Positions 19,889 through 30,637 of a stretch of DNA of 64,000 nucleotides are shown here, piece after piece. The stretch is from an uncultured Pseudomonadota bacterium. GTDB lineage: Bacteria > Pseudomonadota > Gammaproteobacteria > Methylococcales > Methylomonadaceae. The position numbers were made by a program, and so were the translations under genes. Numbering within the stretch: position 1 is the stretch's first letter; every line of letters begins with the position of its first letter. The DNA lies in the NCBI GenBank assembly GCA_903918375.1, contig CAIXED010000008.1, forward strand, positions 62,001 to 126,000, given 5' to 3'. Under the pieces are notes generated by a model that searched no databases, had not been told where the DNA came from, and saw nothing but the letters and a program-made list of their open reading frames with translations.

Positions 19889-20419
19889 TTAGAGCCTTTT
19901 GGCTAATTGATGAAGCTGGCCACTGATAGAACCGTCAATTACTTTGTCACCCGCTTTTGCAAGTATGCCGCCAATTAACGATTTATCGACCAACACAGTA
20001 GCATTGACCTTTTTGTTTAATTTCTTTTCCAGCTTTGCGACATAGTTGCTTTGCTCGGCTTTGTTTAACGGATATGCGCTATACAGATCAACGTTAACGT
20101 AACCTTCGTCTTCAGCTTTGTATTGTTCATACAAGGCGGTGATTTTTGGTAATAACTGTAATTTGCCATTTTCAATCAAAAGTTTTAGCAAATTTTTTGC
20201 TTCATCTTGAATTTGGTCTTGGCAAATATCCAGCACTACTTCAATCTTTTTATCTTTGCTGATTTTTGGATTGCTAATAATGGCAATCAAATCTCGGTCT
20301 TGTGCAACAACCGATAAAAACAACAAGGATTCCGACCAAGCACTTGCAGTTTCAGTCTGTTTAGCCCGTTTAAATGCAGCTTCGGCATAAGGCCTTGCTA
20401 GTGTCGCTAACTCAGTCAT
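19889..20419 (-). CDS. atpH: ATP synthase delta subunit
   Basis: A 176-residue peripheral-stalk subunit (OSCP/delta) connecting the F1 crown to subunit b. The opening TLARPYAEAAFKRAKQ and the C-terminal part VNVDLYSAYPLNKAEQ, then DKSLIGGILAKAGDKVIDGS, are diagnostic of the family. The N-terminal six-helix domain and the C-terminal region are both complete. It begins only three bases after atpF, consistent with coupled translation. Confidence 0.96.
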   Translation of the reverse strand: MTELATLARPYAEAAFKRAKQTETASAWSESLLFLSVVAQDRDLIAIISNPKISKDKKIEVVLDICQDQIQDEAKNLLKLLIENGKLQLLPKITALYEQYKAEDEGYVNVDLYSAYPLNKAEQSNYVAKLEKKLNKKVNATVLVDKSLIGGILAKAGDKVIDGSISGQLHQLAKRL

Positions 20420-20422
20420 TGC

Positions 20423-20896
20423 TTAACCTAATTGTTCTGCAGTTTTGCTGAGAATTGCCTGATGCTTCGCTTTATCGATTTCTTCTTTCAAAATCTGTTC
20501 AGCTGCGCGCAGGGCGAGGGCAGACACTTCTTTGCGTAAATTTTCTCTGGCTTGCAACATCTCTTGTTCAACCTGAGCTTTAGCTGCTTCGATTAAACGT
20601 TCACCTTCTGAACGAGCTTGCAATTTAGACTCTTCAACCACTTCATTCGCACGTTTTTGTGCAGAACTAATGATTTCAGCAGCTTGTTCTTTAGCTTCTT
20701 TGAGAACGCTTTTCGCTTTTTTCTCAGCCAGCTTGATATCTTCCTGACCTTTTTCGGCAGCTGCCAAACCTTCGGCAATCTTTGCTTTACGCTCTTCAAG
20801 CGCAGCAATGATGGGCGGCCAAATATACTTCATGGTCAACCAGACCAGAAGCGAAAATGTGATCATTTGACCGATCAGAGTAGCATTGATACTCAT
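20423..20896 (-). CDS. atpF: ATP synthase b subunit
   Basis: A 157-residue peripheral-stalk subunit with one N-terminal membrane helix ([19 protein letters not shown]) followed by a long charged coiled coil ([17 protein letters not shown] onward) to the C-terminus that binds delta. A single b gene is present, as usual in gammaproteobacteria (b2 homodimer). It lies about 108 bases after the atpE stop; that gap shows no other gene. Confidence 0.96.
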   Translation of the reverse strand: MSINATLIGQMITFSLLVWLTMKYIWPPIIAALEERKAKIAEGLAAAEKGQEDIKLAEKKAKSVLKEAKEQAAEIISSAQKRANEVVEESKLQARSEGERLIEAAKAQVEQEMLQARENLRKEVSALALRAAEQILKEEIDKAKHQAILSKTAEQLG

Positions 20897-21004
20897 TGAT
20901 GTTTCCTAAGTATACTGTTGTTATTGGTATCTGCGTTTTGTGACAAGACTACTACAATTTTGCAGTAGCCTATCTAAGCCACAGAACAGATGGATCCGCT
21001 TTAA

Positions 21005-21334
<330 letters not shown>

Positions 21335-21341
21335 TTAGCTT

Positions 21342-22491
<1,150 letters not shown>

Positions 22492-22579
22492 TTTCATCCC
22501 CTAGACCGTTAAGCGGGGCGATTATATCCAGCCCACCCAGTTAACGCAAGGTAACAAACCGCTAAACACTTAAAAACAC

Positions 22580-23431
22580 TTAATGAATTTTTCTAATAAT
22601 GCCTTCAAGCTCTTCCAAACTGGTGTAACTAAAAACCAACTTTCCTTTACCACCACTTTGATGATTAATCTCCACCTTAGCGCCAGTTTTCTCGCTTAAC
22701 TCACGCTGCAGACGCAAAGTATCAGGATCGACTTTTTTACTAACCTCGGCCGGCTTACCTTCGTTCTGCTCTCGAACTAATTTTTCAACCGCTCTAACCG
22801 TCAATCCTTGTTTGACAGCTTTGTTAGCAATTTCAATCTGCTTGGCTTCTTCTAAACCCAACAACGCCCGAGCATGACCCATTTCCAACAAGCCTTTACC
22901 CAACATCACTTTGACATCAAACGCCAACTCCAACAACCTTAACAAATTGGTAATCGTAGTACGGGATTTACCGACAGCGGTGGCAATTTGTTGATGCGTT
23001 AACTCAAACTCATCCTGTAGCCGCCTTAAAGCTTCGGCTTCTTCTAATGCGGTTAAATCTTCGCGCTGGATATTCTCAATTAAAGCAATCGCCATCACTG
23101 AACGATCATCTAAATCTTTCAACACTACCGGCACTTCTTGTAACTCGGCCAGTTGCGATGCTCGCCACCGCCGTTCGCCAGCAATAATTTCGTATTTATT
23201 ATCGCCCTCAATCTTGCGCACGATAATCGGCTGAATAACACCTTGCGCCGCAATTGAATCTGCTAATTCCCTTAATCTCTCAGGATCCATATCCCGACGC
23301 GGCTGATATTTACCACGCTGCAAAAACTCAATCGGCAAAGTTTGCACATCTTGTGGCTTCTCACGAACCGGACTTGCATCACCCAGCAACTCGCTCAAAC
23401 CTCTGCCTAATCCACGTTTTTTTTGCATCAT
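22580..23431 (-). CDS. parB: Chromosome-partitioning protein ParB
   Basis: A 283-residue ParB/Spo0J CTPase that loads at parS sites and spreads. The N-terminal box KRGLGRGLSELLG, the CTP-binding segment GERRWRAS, the helix-turn-helix TLTHQQIATAVGKSRTTITNLLRL-like region (residues about 150-175) and the C-terminal dimerisation part are all present. The start overlaps the parA stop (ATGA). Its predicted targets, two parS sites, are at 60045-60060 and 60082-60097 in this window. Confidence 0.95.
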   Translation of the reverse strand: MMQKKRGLGRGLSELLGDASPVREKPQDVQTLPIEFLQRGKYQPRRDMDPERLRELADSIAAQGVIQPIIVRKIEGDNKYEIIAGERRWRASQLAELQEVPVVLKDLDDRSVMAIALIENIQREDLTALEEAEALRRLQDEFELTHQQIATAVGKSRTTITNLLRLLELAFDVKVMLGKGLLEMGHARALLGLEEAKQIEIANKAVKQGLTVRAVEKLVREQNEGKPAEVSKKVDPDTLRLQRELSEKTGAKVEINHQSGGKGKLVFSYTSLEELEGIIRKIH

Positions 23432-24204
23432 GATTTCGCCGCTTTTTCTTTTCGAATCATTTCACCCGCCAAGGCAATATAAGCAACCGCACCTCGCGAA
23501 GCTTTATCGTAAGCCAACACAGGCACACCATGACTCGGCGCTTCGGCTAAACGGATATTTCTTGGAATCGTGGTTCTGAACACCTTATCACCAAAATACT
23601 CCAACAATTGATCCGAAACATCTTTCCCCAATCGACTTCGAGTATCGACCATGGTTCTCAAAATGCCTTCTAAATACAAATTCGGATTCACACTGTCACG
23701 GACATTACGCAAAGTGGTCATCAATGACGACAAACCCTCTAACGAATAATACTCACATTGCATCGGAATCAGAACGCTATTTGCCGCAACCATTGCATTT
23801 AAAGTCAGCATATTCAATGAAGGCGGACAATCAATCAAAATATAATCGTATTGATCTTTAATCGGCAGCAACGCATCAGCTAAACGTCGTTCTCGATGGG
23901 CAGCAGACATTAATTTCACTTCTGCTGCGGTCAAATCCGCATTACCGGGAATTAAATCAAAGCCCAGCTCTTTATTTTTATAAACAATTTCAGTAACCGG
24001 AATTTCTTCTAACAATAACTCACAGCTAGAATATTCCATGTCATCTTTGACAACCCCACAGCCCATCGCCGCATTACCTTGTGGATCAAGGTCTATCAAC
24101 AATACTTTACGTTTAGTCGCAGCCAAAGCAGCTGACAAATTAACACTGGTTGTGGTTTTACCAACACCACCTTTCTGATTGGTAATTGCAATAATTTTAG
24201 CCAT
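23428..24204 (-). CDS. parA: Chromosome-partitioning ATPase ParA (Soj)
   Basis: A 258-residue deviant-Walker ATPase. KGGVGKTT near residues 10-17 is the P-loop with its signature Lys, LLIDLDPQGNAAMG is the A' motif and YDYILIDCPPSL the Walker B region. It lacks an N-terminal HTH, so it is the chromosomal Soj type that moves ParB-parS complexes. It overlaps rsmG by eight bases upstream and parB by four downstream. Confidence 0.96.
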   Translation of the reverse strand: MAKIIAITNQKGGVGKTTTSVNLSAALAATKRKVLLIDLDPQGNAAMGCGVVKDDMEYSSCELLLEEIPVTEIVYKNKELGFDLIPGNADLTAAEVKLMSAAHRERRLADALLPIKDQYDYILIDCPPSLNMLTLNAMVAANSVLIPMQCEYYSLEGLSSLMTTLRNVRDSVNPNLYLEGILRTMVDTRSRLGKDVSDQLLEYFGDKVFRTTIPRNIRLAEAPSHGVPVLAYDKASRGAVAYIALAGEMIRKEKAAKS

Positions 24205-24823
24205 GCAAGCTTCTCTCTAATTCAATTAAACAGCGCTCAGCATCAATACCCGGTACCGAAATCGGAATTACCCGATAAGTTTCACTTAACTCGGCTAATT
24301 CTTGCGCGGGAATTTGGCCTTTCATCGCCAACAAAATACCGTCATCGGCTTGCAAATGCTGAGTTAACGCCAAAATATCCGGCATACTGGCAAACGCACG
24401 ACTAATCACGGTAGAAAATAAATGTTTAGGTTGTATCAATTCGACCCGACTATGCACCACCTCAACATTTTTTAACTGCAACTCCAATACAGCCTGTTGA
24501 ACAAAGCGAGTTTTCTTAGAATTAGAATCAACCAAAGTAAATTGACAATCGGGCAGGGCAATTGCCAAAGGAATACCCGGCAAACCAGCACCAGTCCCAA
24601 TATCAGCAATCGTCGAAGCCTTGATATGCGGCAAAATCGCTAAGCTATCCAACAAATGTACGCTAACCATTTCCCGCAAATCACGAACCGCAGTCAGGTT
24701 ATAAGCCTTATTCCATTTTTCAATCAGCTTGATAAATTTCAATAACTGCTCAATTTGCAGCTCATTCAGCGGTAATTGCAAAGCCTCAAGGCCTTGGCAA
24801 AGTGTCTGTCGACAAATATCCAT
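24197..24823 (-). CDS. rsmG: 16S rRNA m7G527 methyltransferase
   Basis: A 208-residue SAM-dependent enzyme (GidB) modifying G527 of 16S rRNA. It shows NKAYNLTAVRD, the SAM-binding ADIGTGAGLPGIPLAI, TLVDSNSKKTRF and VISRAFAS, in the family order. Loss of this gene is known to give low-level streptomycin resistance in other bacteria. The start codon overlaps the mnmG stop (ATGA), and the 3' end overlaps parA, giving a tight mnmG-rsmG-parA-parB chain. Confidence 0.96.
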   Translation of the reverse strand: MDICRQTLCQGLEALQLPLNELQIEQLLKFIKLIEKWNKAYNLTAVRDLREMVSVHLLDSLAILPHIKASTIADIGTGAGLPGIPLAIALPDCQFTLVDSNSKKTRFVQQAVLELQLKNVEVVHSRVELIQPKHLFSTVISRAFASMPDILALTQHLQADDGILLAMKGQIPAQELAELSETYRVIPISVPGIDAERCLIELERSLHG

Positions 24824-26721
24824 TAAGCGGTTTTCTTTTTTAAATGCACTAACAACAATGAAATTGCTGCCGGAGTAATACCTGGAATCCGCGAAGCTTG
24901 ACCTAAGGTTTGCGGACGTTGTTTTCTTAATTTTTCACTGACTTCATTCGACAAGCCTGACACCGCAGTGTAATCGACATTTTCCGGCAGTTTTAAATGT
25001 TCATAACGCAAAGTGCGATTAATTTCAGTTTGCTGTCTATCAATATAACCGGCATATTTGGCTTGAATCGCCACCTGCTCAGCCACTTGCTCATCAACAT
25101 CAGTTTCGTCACTAAATTGCAGCAAGTTTTCGACATCCACCTCAGGGCGACGCAACATTTCCATCAAACTGGCTTCTCTCAGCAGTTTTTTGCCCCATAA
25201 CTGTTCAGCCAACGCCGCTTCATCGGTTTCAGCTCTAATCCATTTTTTCGCCAACTTGCCTTGCAAATTAGCAATCGCTTCGCGTTTTTCCTCAAAACGC
25301 TGCCAACGCGCATCATCAACCAAACCCAAGGCTCGACCTTGCTCAGTCAAACGCAAATCAGCATTATCTTCACGCAACTGCAAACGATATTCGGCACGAC
25401 TGGTAAACATACGGTATGGCTCAGCAGTACCACGGGTGATTAAGTCGTCAATCATCACACCGATATAAGCTTCTTCACGACCTGGACACCAAGGCTCTAA
25501 ATCCATCGCCGAACGCGCGGCATTTAATCCAGCAATCAAACCTTGCGCGGCGGCTTCTTCATAACCGGTAGTACCGTTGATTTGTCCAGCAAAAAACAAG
25601 CCTTGCATATGCTTGGTTTCCAACGACGATTTCAAATCACGCGGGTCAAAAAAATCATATTCAATCGCATAACCGGGACGAACAATTTCAGCGTTTTCAA
25701 AACCTAGCATGGTACGAATAAAGCGATATTGCACATCGAACGGCAAGCTAGTGGAAATGCCGTTGGGATAAACCTCAGTAGTATTTAAACCCTCCGGTTC
25801 GACAAAAATCTGATGCGAATCACGATCAGCAAAGCGCACCACTTTATCTTCAATCGATGGACAATAACGCGGGCCAACACCTTCAATAATCCCCGAATAC
25901 ATCGGCGAGCGATCTAAACCAGAACGAATAATGTCGTGAGTTTCGCTATTAGTGCGGGTGATGTGACAGCAAATTTGCTGTGGATGTTGTTCGCGACTAC
26001 CCATAAAAGAGAACACTGGCAAGGGAGTATCGCCGTGTTGTCCCTGCAATTTACTGTAATCAATGGTGCGACTATCAATCCGCGGCGGAGTGCCGGTTTT
26101 TAAGCGACCAATCCGAAACGGCAATTCACGCAAACGCTCAGCCAAAGCAATCGACGCCGCATCACCAGCCCGACCACCGCTGTAGTTTTCTAAGCCAATG
26201 TGAATTCGGCCAGCTAAAAAAGTCCCTGCCGTTAAAACTACCGATTTGGCATTAAACTCCAAACCCATTTGGGTTTTAACCCCAGTCACGCGCTCGCCTT
26301 CGACAATCAAATCTGACACAGTTTGTTGAAACAACGCCAAGTTTTGTTGATTTTCCAGCGCAGAACGCACCGCTTGTTTATACAACTGACGATCAGCTTG
26401 CGCTCGTGTCGCACGAACCGCTGGGCCTTTGCTGGCATTCAAAATCCGAAACTGAATCCCGCCTTTATCAATTGCCTGCGCCATAATCCCGCCCAGCGCA
26501 TCGACCTCTTTAACCAGATGACCTTTGCCTATCCCGCCAATCGCCGGATTACAACTCATCTGCCCTAAAGTTTCGATGTTTTGTGACAACAACAAGGTTT
26601 GGGCGCCCGTTCTCGCCGCCGCTAAAGCAGCCTCGGTGCCAGCATGACCACCACCCACTACGATCACATCAAAGTCTTTCTGGAATTTCACAGGCAATCT
26701 ATGTTCAAATAAAAGCTTCAT
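24823..26721 (-). CDS. mnmG: tRNA U34 carboxymethylaminomethyl-modifying enzyme MnmG
   Basis: A 632-residue FAD enzyme (GidA) that, with MnmE, adds the carboxymethylaminomethyl group to wobble U34 of several tRNAs. The FAD Rossmann motif [19 protein letters not shown] lies near residue 20; [45 protein letters not shown] and [14 protein letters not shown] follow. The C-terminal helical domain includes [13 protein letters not shown]-like and [17 protein letters not shown] segments. It starts just 25 bases from the divergently transcribed arfA. Confidence 0.96.
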   Translation of the reverse strand: MKLLFEHRLPVKFQKDFDVIVVGGGHAGTEAALAAARTGAQTLLLSQNIETLGQMSCNPAIGGIGKGHLVKEVDALGGIMAQAIDKGGIQFRILNASKGPAVRATRAQADRQLYKQAVRSALENQQNLALFQQTVSDLIVEGERVTGVKTQMGLEFNAKSVVLTAGTFLAGRIHIGLENYSGGRAGDAASIALAERLRELPFRIGRLKTGTPPRIDSRTIDYSKLQGQHGDTPLPVFSFMGSREQHPQQICCHITRTNSETHDIIRSGLDRSPMYSGIIEGVGPRYCPSIEDKVVRFADRDSHQIFVEPEGLNTTEVYPNGISTSLPFDVQYRFIRTMLGFENAEIVRPGYAIEYDFFDPRDLKSSLETKHMQGLFFAGQINGTTGYEEAAAQGLIAGLNAARSAMDLEPWCPGREEAYIGVMIDDLITRGTAEPYRMFTSRAEYRLQLREDNADLRLTEQGRALGLVDDARWQRFEEKREAIANLQGKLAKKWIRAETDEAALAEQLWGKKLLREASLMEMLRRPEVDVENLLQFSDETDVDEQVAEQVAIQAKYAGYIDRQQTEINRTLRYEHLKLPENVDYTAVSGLSNEVSEKLRKQRPQTLGQASRIPGITPAAISLLLVHLKKKTA

Positions 26722-26746
26722 TTTAATAGCTTATCGAGAAAAAAGC

Positions 26747-26950
26747 ATGAGAAAACAACCTAAAGCCAAGGACATAGATAATCCGCCTATCCATAATCCG
26801 GTCGCAAAATTCGCTCATCAATTTAATAAAGCGCAAATTTTCGCCGACAAACGCAAATATCAACGCAAAGCAAAACACTCGGGCTTGGAGCCTTTCTCAA
26901 TCACTTTGTCTAAGGTGATTGAGAAAGGCTTCAATGCTTTTGCTGCTTAA
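26747..26950 (+). CDS. arfA: Alternative ribosome-rescue factor A (ArfA-like)
   Basis: A 67-residue basic protein with the ArfA layout: a short N-terminal segment, NPVAKFAHQFNKAQIFADK resembling the ALLHDPLFRQRVEKNKK region, and the basic patch KRKYQRKAKHSG (residues 35-46) matching the KGKGSYxRKGKH motif that enters the empty mRNA channel. ArfA recruits RF2 to ribosomes stalled on messages lacking a stop codon when tmRNA is overloaded. From codon 47 the coding sequence is a long perfect hairpin, the known device by which arfA messages are cut or terminated before their stop. The gene starts 25 bases from mnmG, so its promoter probably lies inside mnmG. Confidence 0.78.
   Translation: MRKQPKAKDIDNPPIHNPVAKFAHQFNKAQIFADKRKYQRKAKHSGLEPFSITLSKVIEKGFNAFAA
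26885..26934 (+). promoter_or_regulatory. 23-bp hairpin inside the arfA reading frame
   Basis: Positions 26885-26907 pair with 26912-26934 around a 4-base loop GTCT; the central 16 bp (26889-26904 with 26915-26930) are perfect and the rest includes two G-U pairs. It covers codons 47-63 of arfA and ends 14 bases before the stop codon. In E. coli and relatives such a structure is cleaved by RNase III, or acts as a terminator, so the message has no stop codon and ArfA is made only when trans-translation fails. The stem length suits RNase III; a short T-run follows. Confidence 0.8.
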
Positions 26951-26977
26951 AGCCGCGTATCAAGGATTCCAATCGCT

Positions 26978-27586
26978 GTGAAATTATCAATAGAAGACAA
27001 AGTTCAAACCCGAATTCCCACCAAACATGGCGAATTCACTCTGCACTACTACCGCAACAACCAAGATGACAAAGAGCACATGGCTTTTGTGAAAGGCGAT
27101 GTGGCAGACAAAGACAATGTGCCTGTCAGGATTCATTCCGAATGCTTTACCGGCGATGTACTTGGCTCACGTCGTTGTGATTGCGGCGAACAACTCGACA
27201 TGGCACTCGACCTAATCAATCAAAAAGGCTTTGGTGTCTTGCTGTATCTGCGTCAAGAAGGGCGGGGCATAGGCTTATTCGAGAAACTCAAAGCCTACAA
27301 TCTTCAAGACCAAGGCTTGGATACGGTTGACGCTAATTTAGAACTCGGCCATCTCGCCGACGAACGTAGCTACGACATTGCTGCGCTGATTCTCAACAGC
27401 TTAAAGGTTAAATCAGTCGCCTTAATCACCAACAATCCGCAAAAAATTGACGGTCTAACCGCGCTTGGCATTCGCGTTAGCGAACGAATCGCCATCCAAC
27501 CCCACACCAATACCGACAATATCGATTATTTAAAAACCAAAGCCGAACGTATGCACCATATGCTTTCGGTTGAAGATAACCATTAA
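26978..27586 (+). CDS. ribA: GTP cyclohydrolase II
   Basis: A 202-residue enzyme opening the imidazole ring of GTP at the start of riboflavin synthesis. Zinc ligands are Cys56, Cys67 and Cys69 in HSECFTGDVLGSRRCDCG; LRQEGRGIGLFEKLKAY and the catalytic Asp/Arg/Tyr regions, plus LITNNPQKIDGL, match family signatures. The start is GTG with AAGGA 11 bases upstream. It stands alone without the DHBP synthase domain often fused to it. It is followed at once by the Lon-like gene, whose ATG lies seven bases beyond its stop. Confidence 0.95.
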   Translation: MKLSIEDKVQTRIPTKHGEFTLHYYRNNQDDKEHMAFVKGDVADKDNVPVRIHSECFTGDVLGSRRCDCGEQLDMALDLINQKGFGVLLYLRQEGRGIGLFEKLKAYNLQDQGLDTVDANLELGHLADERSYDIAALILNSLKVKSVALITNNPQKIDGLTALGIRVSERIAIQPHTNTDNIDYLKTKAERMHHMLSVEDNH

Positions 27587-27593
27587 GGTCACC

Positions 27594-29975
27594 ATGCTCG
27601 AACATCTGAAACTACCGGCTACAGCACTCAAGCTGGTGATTGATACCACCGAAATTCCCGAACCAAAGCCACATAATCACAGCATCCTTGGCCAAACCCG
27701 CGCTCAATCAGCATTAGCGTTTGGTGTCGCGATGAAAGCCCCCGGTTACAACATTTTCGTAATGGGCGACCCAGGCACAGGCCGATTATCAATGATCAAT
27801 CACTACCTGTCTGATTACACCCAACAACAAGAATCACCGCTGTCCTACGCCTACGTTGAAAACTTTGAAAACCCCCGTGAACCGGTAGCGATTCAACTCC
27901 CTTCTGGCGAAGGCAATAGTTTCTGCAAAGACATTGAAAAACTGATTGATGATTTACTGGTCACTTTTCCTTCGGCATTTGAAAGCCCCAGCTACCAACA
28001 AAAAAAAACCACCATCGAGCGCCGCTTCAACCAACGCTACAACACCGCTATCAATCTAGTTGATGCCAAAGCCCGTGATATGAATGTTGCACTCTACCGC
28101 GACAGCGATTCCATCACCTTTCTACCGATTCGCAACGATAAAGCCCTCGACGAAGAACAATTCACCTTGCTGCCGCAAGCCGAGCGCGAAGTATTTCATC
28201 AGCATAGCGAAGCATTAGAAGATTATTTAGCCGAAGTTTTAAGCGAACTCCCGCAATGGCGCATAACGCTAGTAGAAGAATTGCGCCAACTGGATAACGA
28301 AACCATCAAACAAGCGATAGAGCCACTTTTTGCCGAAATTAATAGCAAATATCGACACGTTGACGACGTAATTACCTATTTAGCCGAGATCGAAAAAAGC
28401 CTCAACAACACCATCGCCGACTACTTAATGCCCAGTCGCAACCAAGATGGACGCGACACCGCCGCCAAACGCCAACTGCTCAGCGAGCAGTATCTACCTA
28501 ACATTTTAGTCGATAGCAAACACGACCACGGCGGCGCACCGGTGGTTTACGAGCCACACCCGATTTATCAAAACCTATTTGGTCGCATCGAATACAGCAG
28601 CGACCAAGGCACATTAGTCACCAACTACCGCCGCATCTGCCCAGGTGCACTACACCGCGCTAACGGTGGCTACCTGATTATTGATGCCGACAAACTGATT
28701 ACTTATCCGTTCGTTTGGGAAGGTCTAAAACGCGCATTGAAAGCAGGGCGGATAGAAATCGAATCGCCTTACGCCGAACAAGGCATCAACACCATCACCC
28801 TAAAACCCGAGGTGATACCGCTGAATGTGAAAATCATTCTGGTCGGTGCCCGCGACGTTTATTACCTACTCGAAGAACTCGATAGTGAATTTAAAGAAAT
28901 GTTTCGGGTACTGGCCGACTTTGATGATCACATCAAAGCCACTACCGACAACATCAGCGAATTCATCGCCTTGATGAACCGCCAAGCCCGTGACGCTGGT
29001 AGCAAACCTTTAACTAACCATGCGCTACGCTGCTTAATCGAACACAGCTGCCGCTTGGCCGAAAATCAACAACGCCTGTCAGCCCACATCAATGATTGTC
29101 TCGAAATTATTGCCGAAGCCAATCTACTGAATAGCAACAGCCAACAACTCGACCAAGCCGAAATCGAATCCGCGCTTGCCGCCCGCGAAGCACGCAATGG
29201 CCGGATTGCCGAAGAAATTTTGGAAGAAATGCTCGAAGGCATTATTTTGATCGATAGCGATGGCGAAGCGATTGGCAAACTCAACGGCCTGACCGTACTT
29301 GACATCGGCGGCAGTAGCTTTGGCGCACCAGCTAGAATCACCGCCACCGTTTACCCAGGTTCACGCGGGATTGTCGATATTGAACGCGAAGTCGAACTCG
29401 GCCAACCCATACATTCCAAAGGCGTAATGATTTTGACCGGCTACCTCGGCCACTGCTACGCCCAACAATTCCCGCTCGCCATCTCCGCCAGCATCGCCAT
29501 GGAACAATCCTACGGCCACATCGACGGCGACAGCGCATCATTAGCCGAATTGTGCTGCTTAATCTCAGCTTTAACTCGTCTACCGATTCAACAAGGCTTC
29601 GCCTTAACCGGCTCCATCAACCAATATGGCGAAGTACAAGCGATAGGCGGGGTGAATGAAAAAATCGAAGGCTTCTTCAATCTCTGCGCGGCGCGCGGCT
29701 TAACCGGCAAACAAGCGGTAATTATTCCCGCCTCGAATAAACGCAATTTAATGCTGAAACAACCGGTGATTGAAGCGGTTGAACAAGGTAAATTCGCGAT
29801 TTACGCGGTTTCCAATGTTAATGAAGCCTTGAGTTTATTAATGGGCTTGGATGCTGGAGAAATGGACGACACCGGCCACTATCCAGACGGCAGCATCAAC
29901 TTCAAAGTCGTTGCCCGTTTAAAAGAAATCTCGGATATGGCGGCCGATGAGGATAAGGAAACCGAAACAGGCTAA
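27594..29975 (+). CDS. Lon-family protease (LonB/YcbZ-like)
   Basis: A 793-residue protein of the group often called ATP-dependent protease La-like or YcbZ. The N-terminal AAA-like half has GDPGTGRLSM, where the Walker A Lys is replaced by Arg, so nucleotide hydrolysis may be altered; a long insertion with coiled-coil segments follows. The C-terminal protease domain is intact: catalytic Ser in DGDSASLAEL and Lys in GGVNEKIEGF, with LTGYLGHCYAQQFPLAIS before. The ATG at 27594 has AAGG just upstream. It would act on cytosolic proteins; the substrate is unknown. Confidence 0.88.
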   Translation: MLEHLKLPATALKLVIDTTEIPEPKPHNHSILGQTRAQSALAFGVAMKAPGYNIFVMGDPGTGRLSMINHYLSDYTQQQESPLSYAYVENFENPREPVAIQLPSGEGNSFCKDIEKLIDDLLVTFPSAFESPSYQQKKTTIERRFNQRYNTAINLVDAKARDMNVALYRDSDSITFLPIRNDKALDEEQFTLLPQAEREVFHQHSEALEDYLAEVLSELPQWRITLVEELRQLDNETIKQAIEPLFAEINSKYRHVDDVITYLAEIEKSLNNTIADYLMPSRNQDGRDTAAKRQLLSEQYLPNILVDSKHDHGGAPVVYEPHPIYQNLFGRIEYSSDQGTLVTNYRRICPGALHRANGGYLIIDADKLITYPFVWEGLKRALKAGRIEIESPYAEQGINTITLKPEVIPLNVKIILVGARDVYYLLEELDSEFKEMFRVLADFDDHIKATTDNISEFIALMNRQARDAGSKPLTNHALRCLIEHSCRLAENQQRLSAHINDCLEIIAEANLLNSNSQQLDQAEIESALAAREARNGRIAEEILEEMLEGIILIDSDGEAIGKLNGLTVLDIGGSSFGAPARITATVYPGSRGIVDIEREVELGQPIHSKGVMILTGYLGHCYAQQFPLAISASIAMEQSYGHIDGDSASLAELCCLISALTRLPIQQGFALTGSINQYGEVQAIGGVNEKIEGFFNLCAARGLTGKQAVIIPASNKRNLMLKQPVIEAVEQGKFAIYAVSNVNEALSLLMGLDAGEMDDTGHYPDGSINFKVVARLKEISDMAADEDKETETG

Positions 29976-30046
29976 CGCATTAGCCATCAAACGGAAGTCT
30001 TTGAATTGTGAATCAATTTAACGGCTTCCAGCTTTTATCTTAAAAA

Positions 30047-30559
30047 TCACAACACCTTCTCTAACCACTCCAAACACAAGCCATTGACTTTCGGCCTCCA
30101 TAAAGCGGGATTGACCGGAAAGGGGATGGTTTCGCCAGTTCGGACATAGCCCCGCCGTTGGTAATAAGCGATGAGCTGTTCGCGGCAGGGGATCACCGCC
30201 ATCCGCATACTTTTAACTCCCCATTGTTGCTGGGCGATTATTTCAGCGGCGCTAATTAATTGTTTGCCGATACCTTGATTTTGCAGGGTCGGTTTAACCG
30301 ATAACATACCCAGTTGCGCGTAATCGCCATTGCGCTGTAAATGAACTGAACCGATGAGCTGTTGATCTTGCTCTGCGATCAAAATCATCGAATCGCTGGA
30401 TGTTAGCAAGCGAGTGATGTCGGCAAGGTCGGTTCTCAGTCCCTCTAATAAATCCGCTTCGGTTGTCCAACCCAAGCGACTGCTTTCACCGCGATAGGTG
30501 CCGTTAATCAACTCGACCAATGATTCGGCGTGTTTGAGTTTGGCTGGTTCAATCTGCAA
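30047..30559 (-). CDS. GNAT-family N-acetyltransferase
   Basis: A 170-residue protein with the GNAT acetyl-CoA-binding signature QNQGIGKQLI after the LGMLSVKP strand, and the C-terminal MRMAVIPCREQLIAYYQRRGYVRTGE segment that completes the fold. The substrate cannot be deduced. The start is TTG at 30559, decided by a perfect AAGGAGG site five bases upstream. It lies convergent to the Lon-like gene and downstream of the peroxiredoxin gene, separated from it by a terminator. Confidence 0.85.
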   Translation of the reverse strand: MQIEPAKLKHAESLVELINGTYRGESSRLGWTTEADLLEGLRTDLADITRLLTSSDSMILIAEQDQQLIGSVHLQRNGDYAQLGMLSVKPTLQNQGIGKQLISAAEIIAQQQWGVKSMRMAVIPCREQLIAYYQRRGYVRTGETIPFPVNPALWRPKVNGLCLEWLEKVL

Positions 30560-30583
30560 ATCGGCCTCCTTGATTTTCAGGCA

Positions 30584-30613
30584 TAAAAAAAGCGCATTGC
30601 CGAAACAATGCGC
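30584..30613 (-). terminator. Rho-independent terminator after the peroxiredoxin gene
   Basis: GCGCATTG (30592-30599) and CAATGCGC (30606-30613) pair perfectly over a 6-base loop; on the minus strand a run of seven T follows. It starts 25 bases beyond the peroxiredoxin stop and precedes the GNAT gene. Confidence 0.88.
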
Positions 30614-30637
30614 CTGCTTTACGGCTTTAGCTAACGC

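Noticed and set aside
24823-26746. Origin of replication at mnmG
   Set aside because: Only 25 bp separate mnmG and arfA and no DnaA boxes are seen there; the dnaA-dnaN gap has them.
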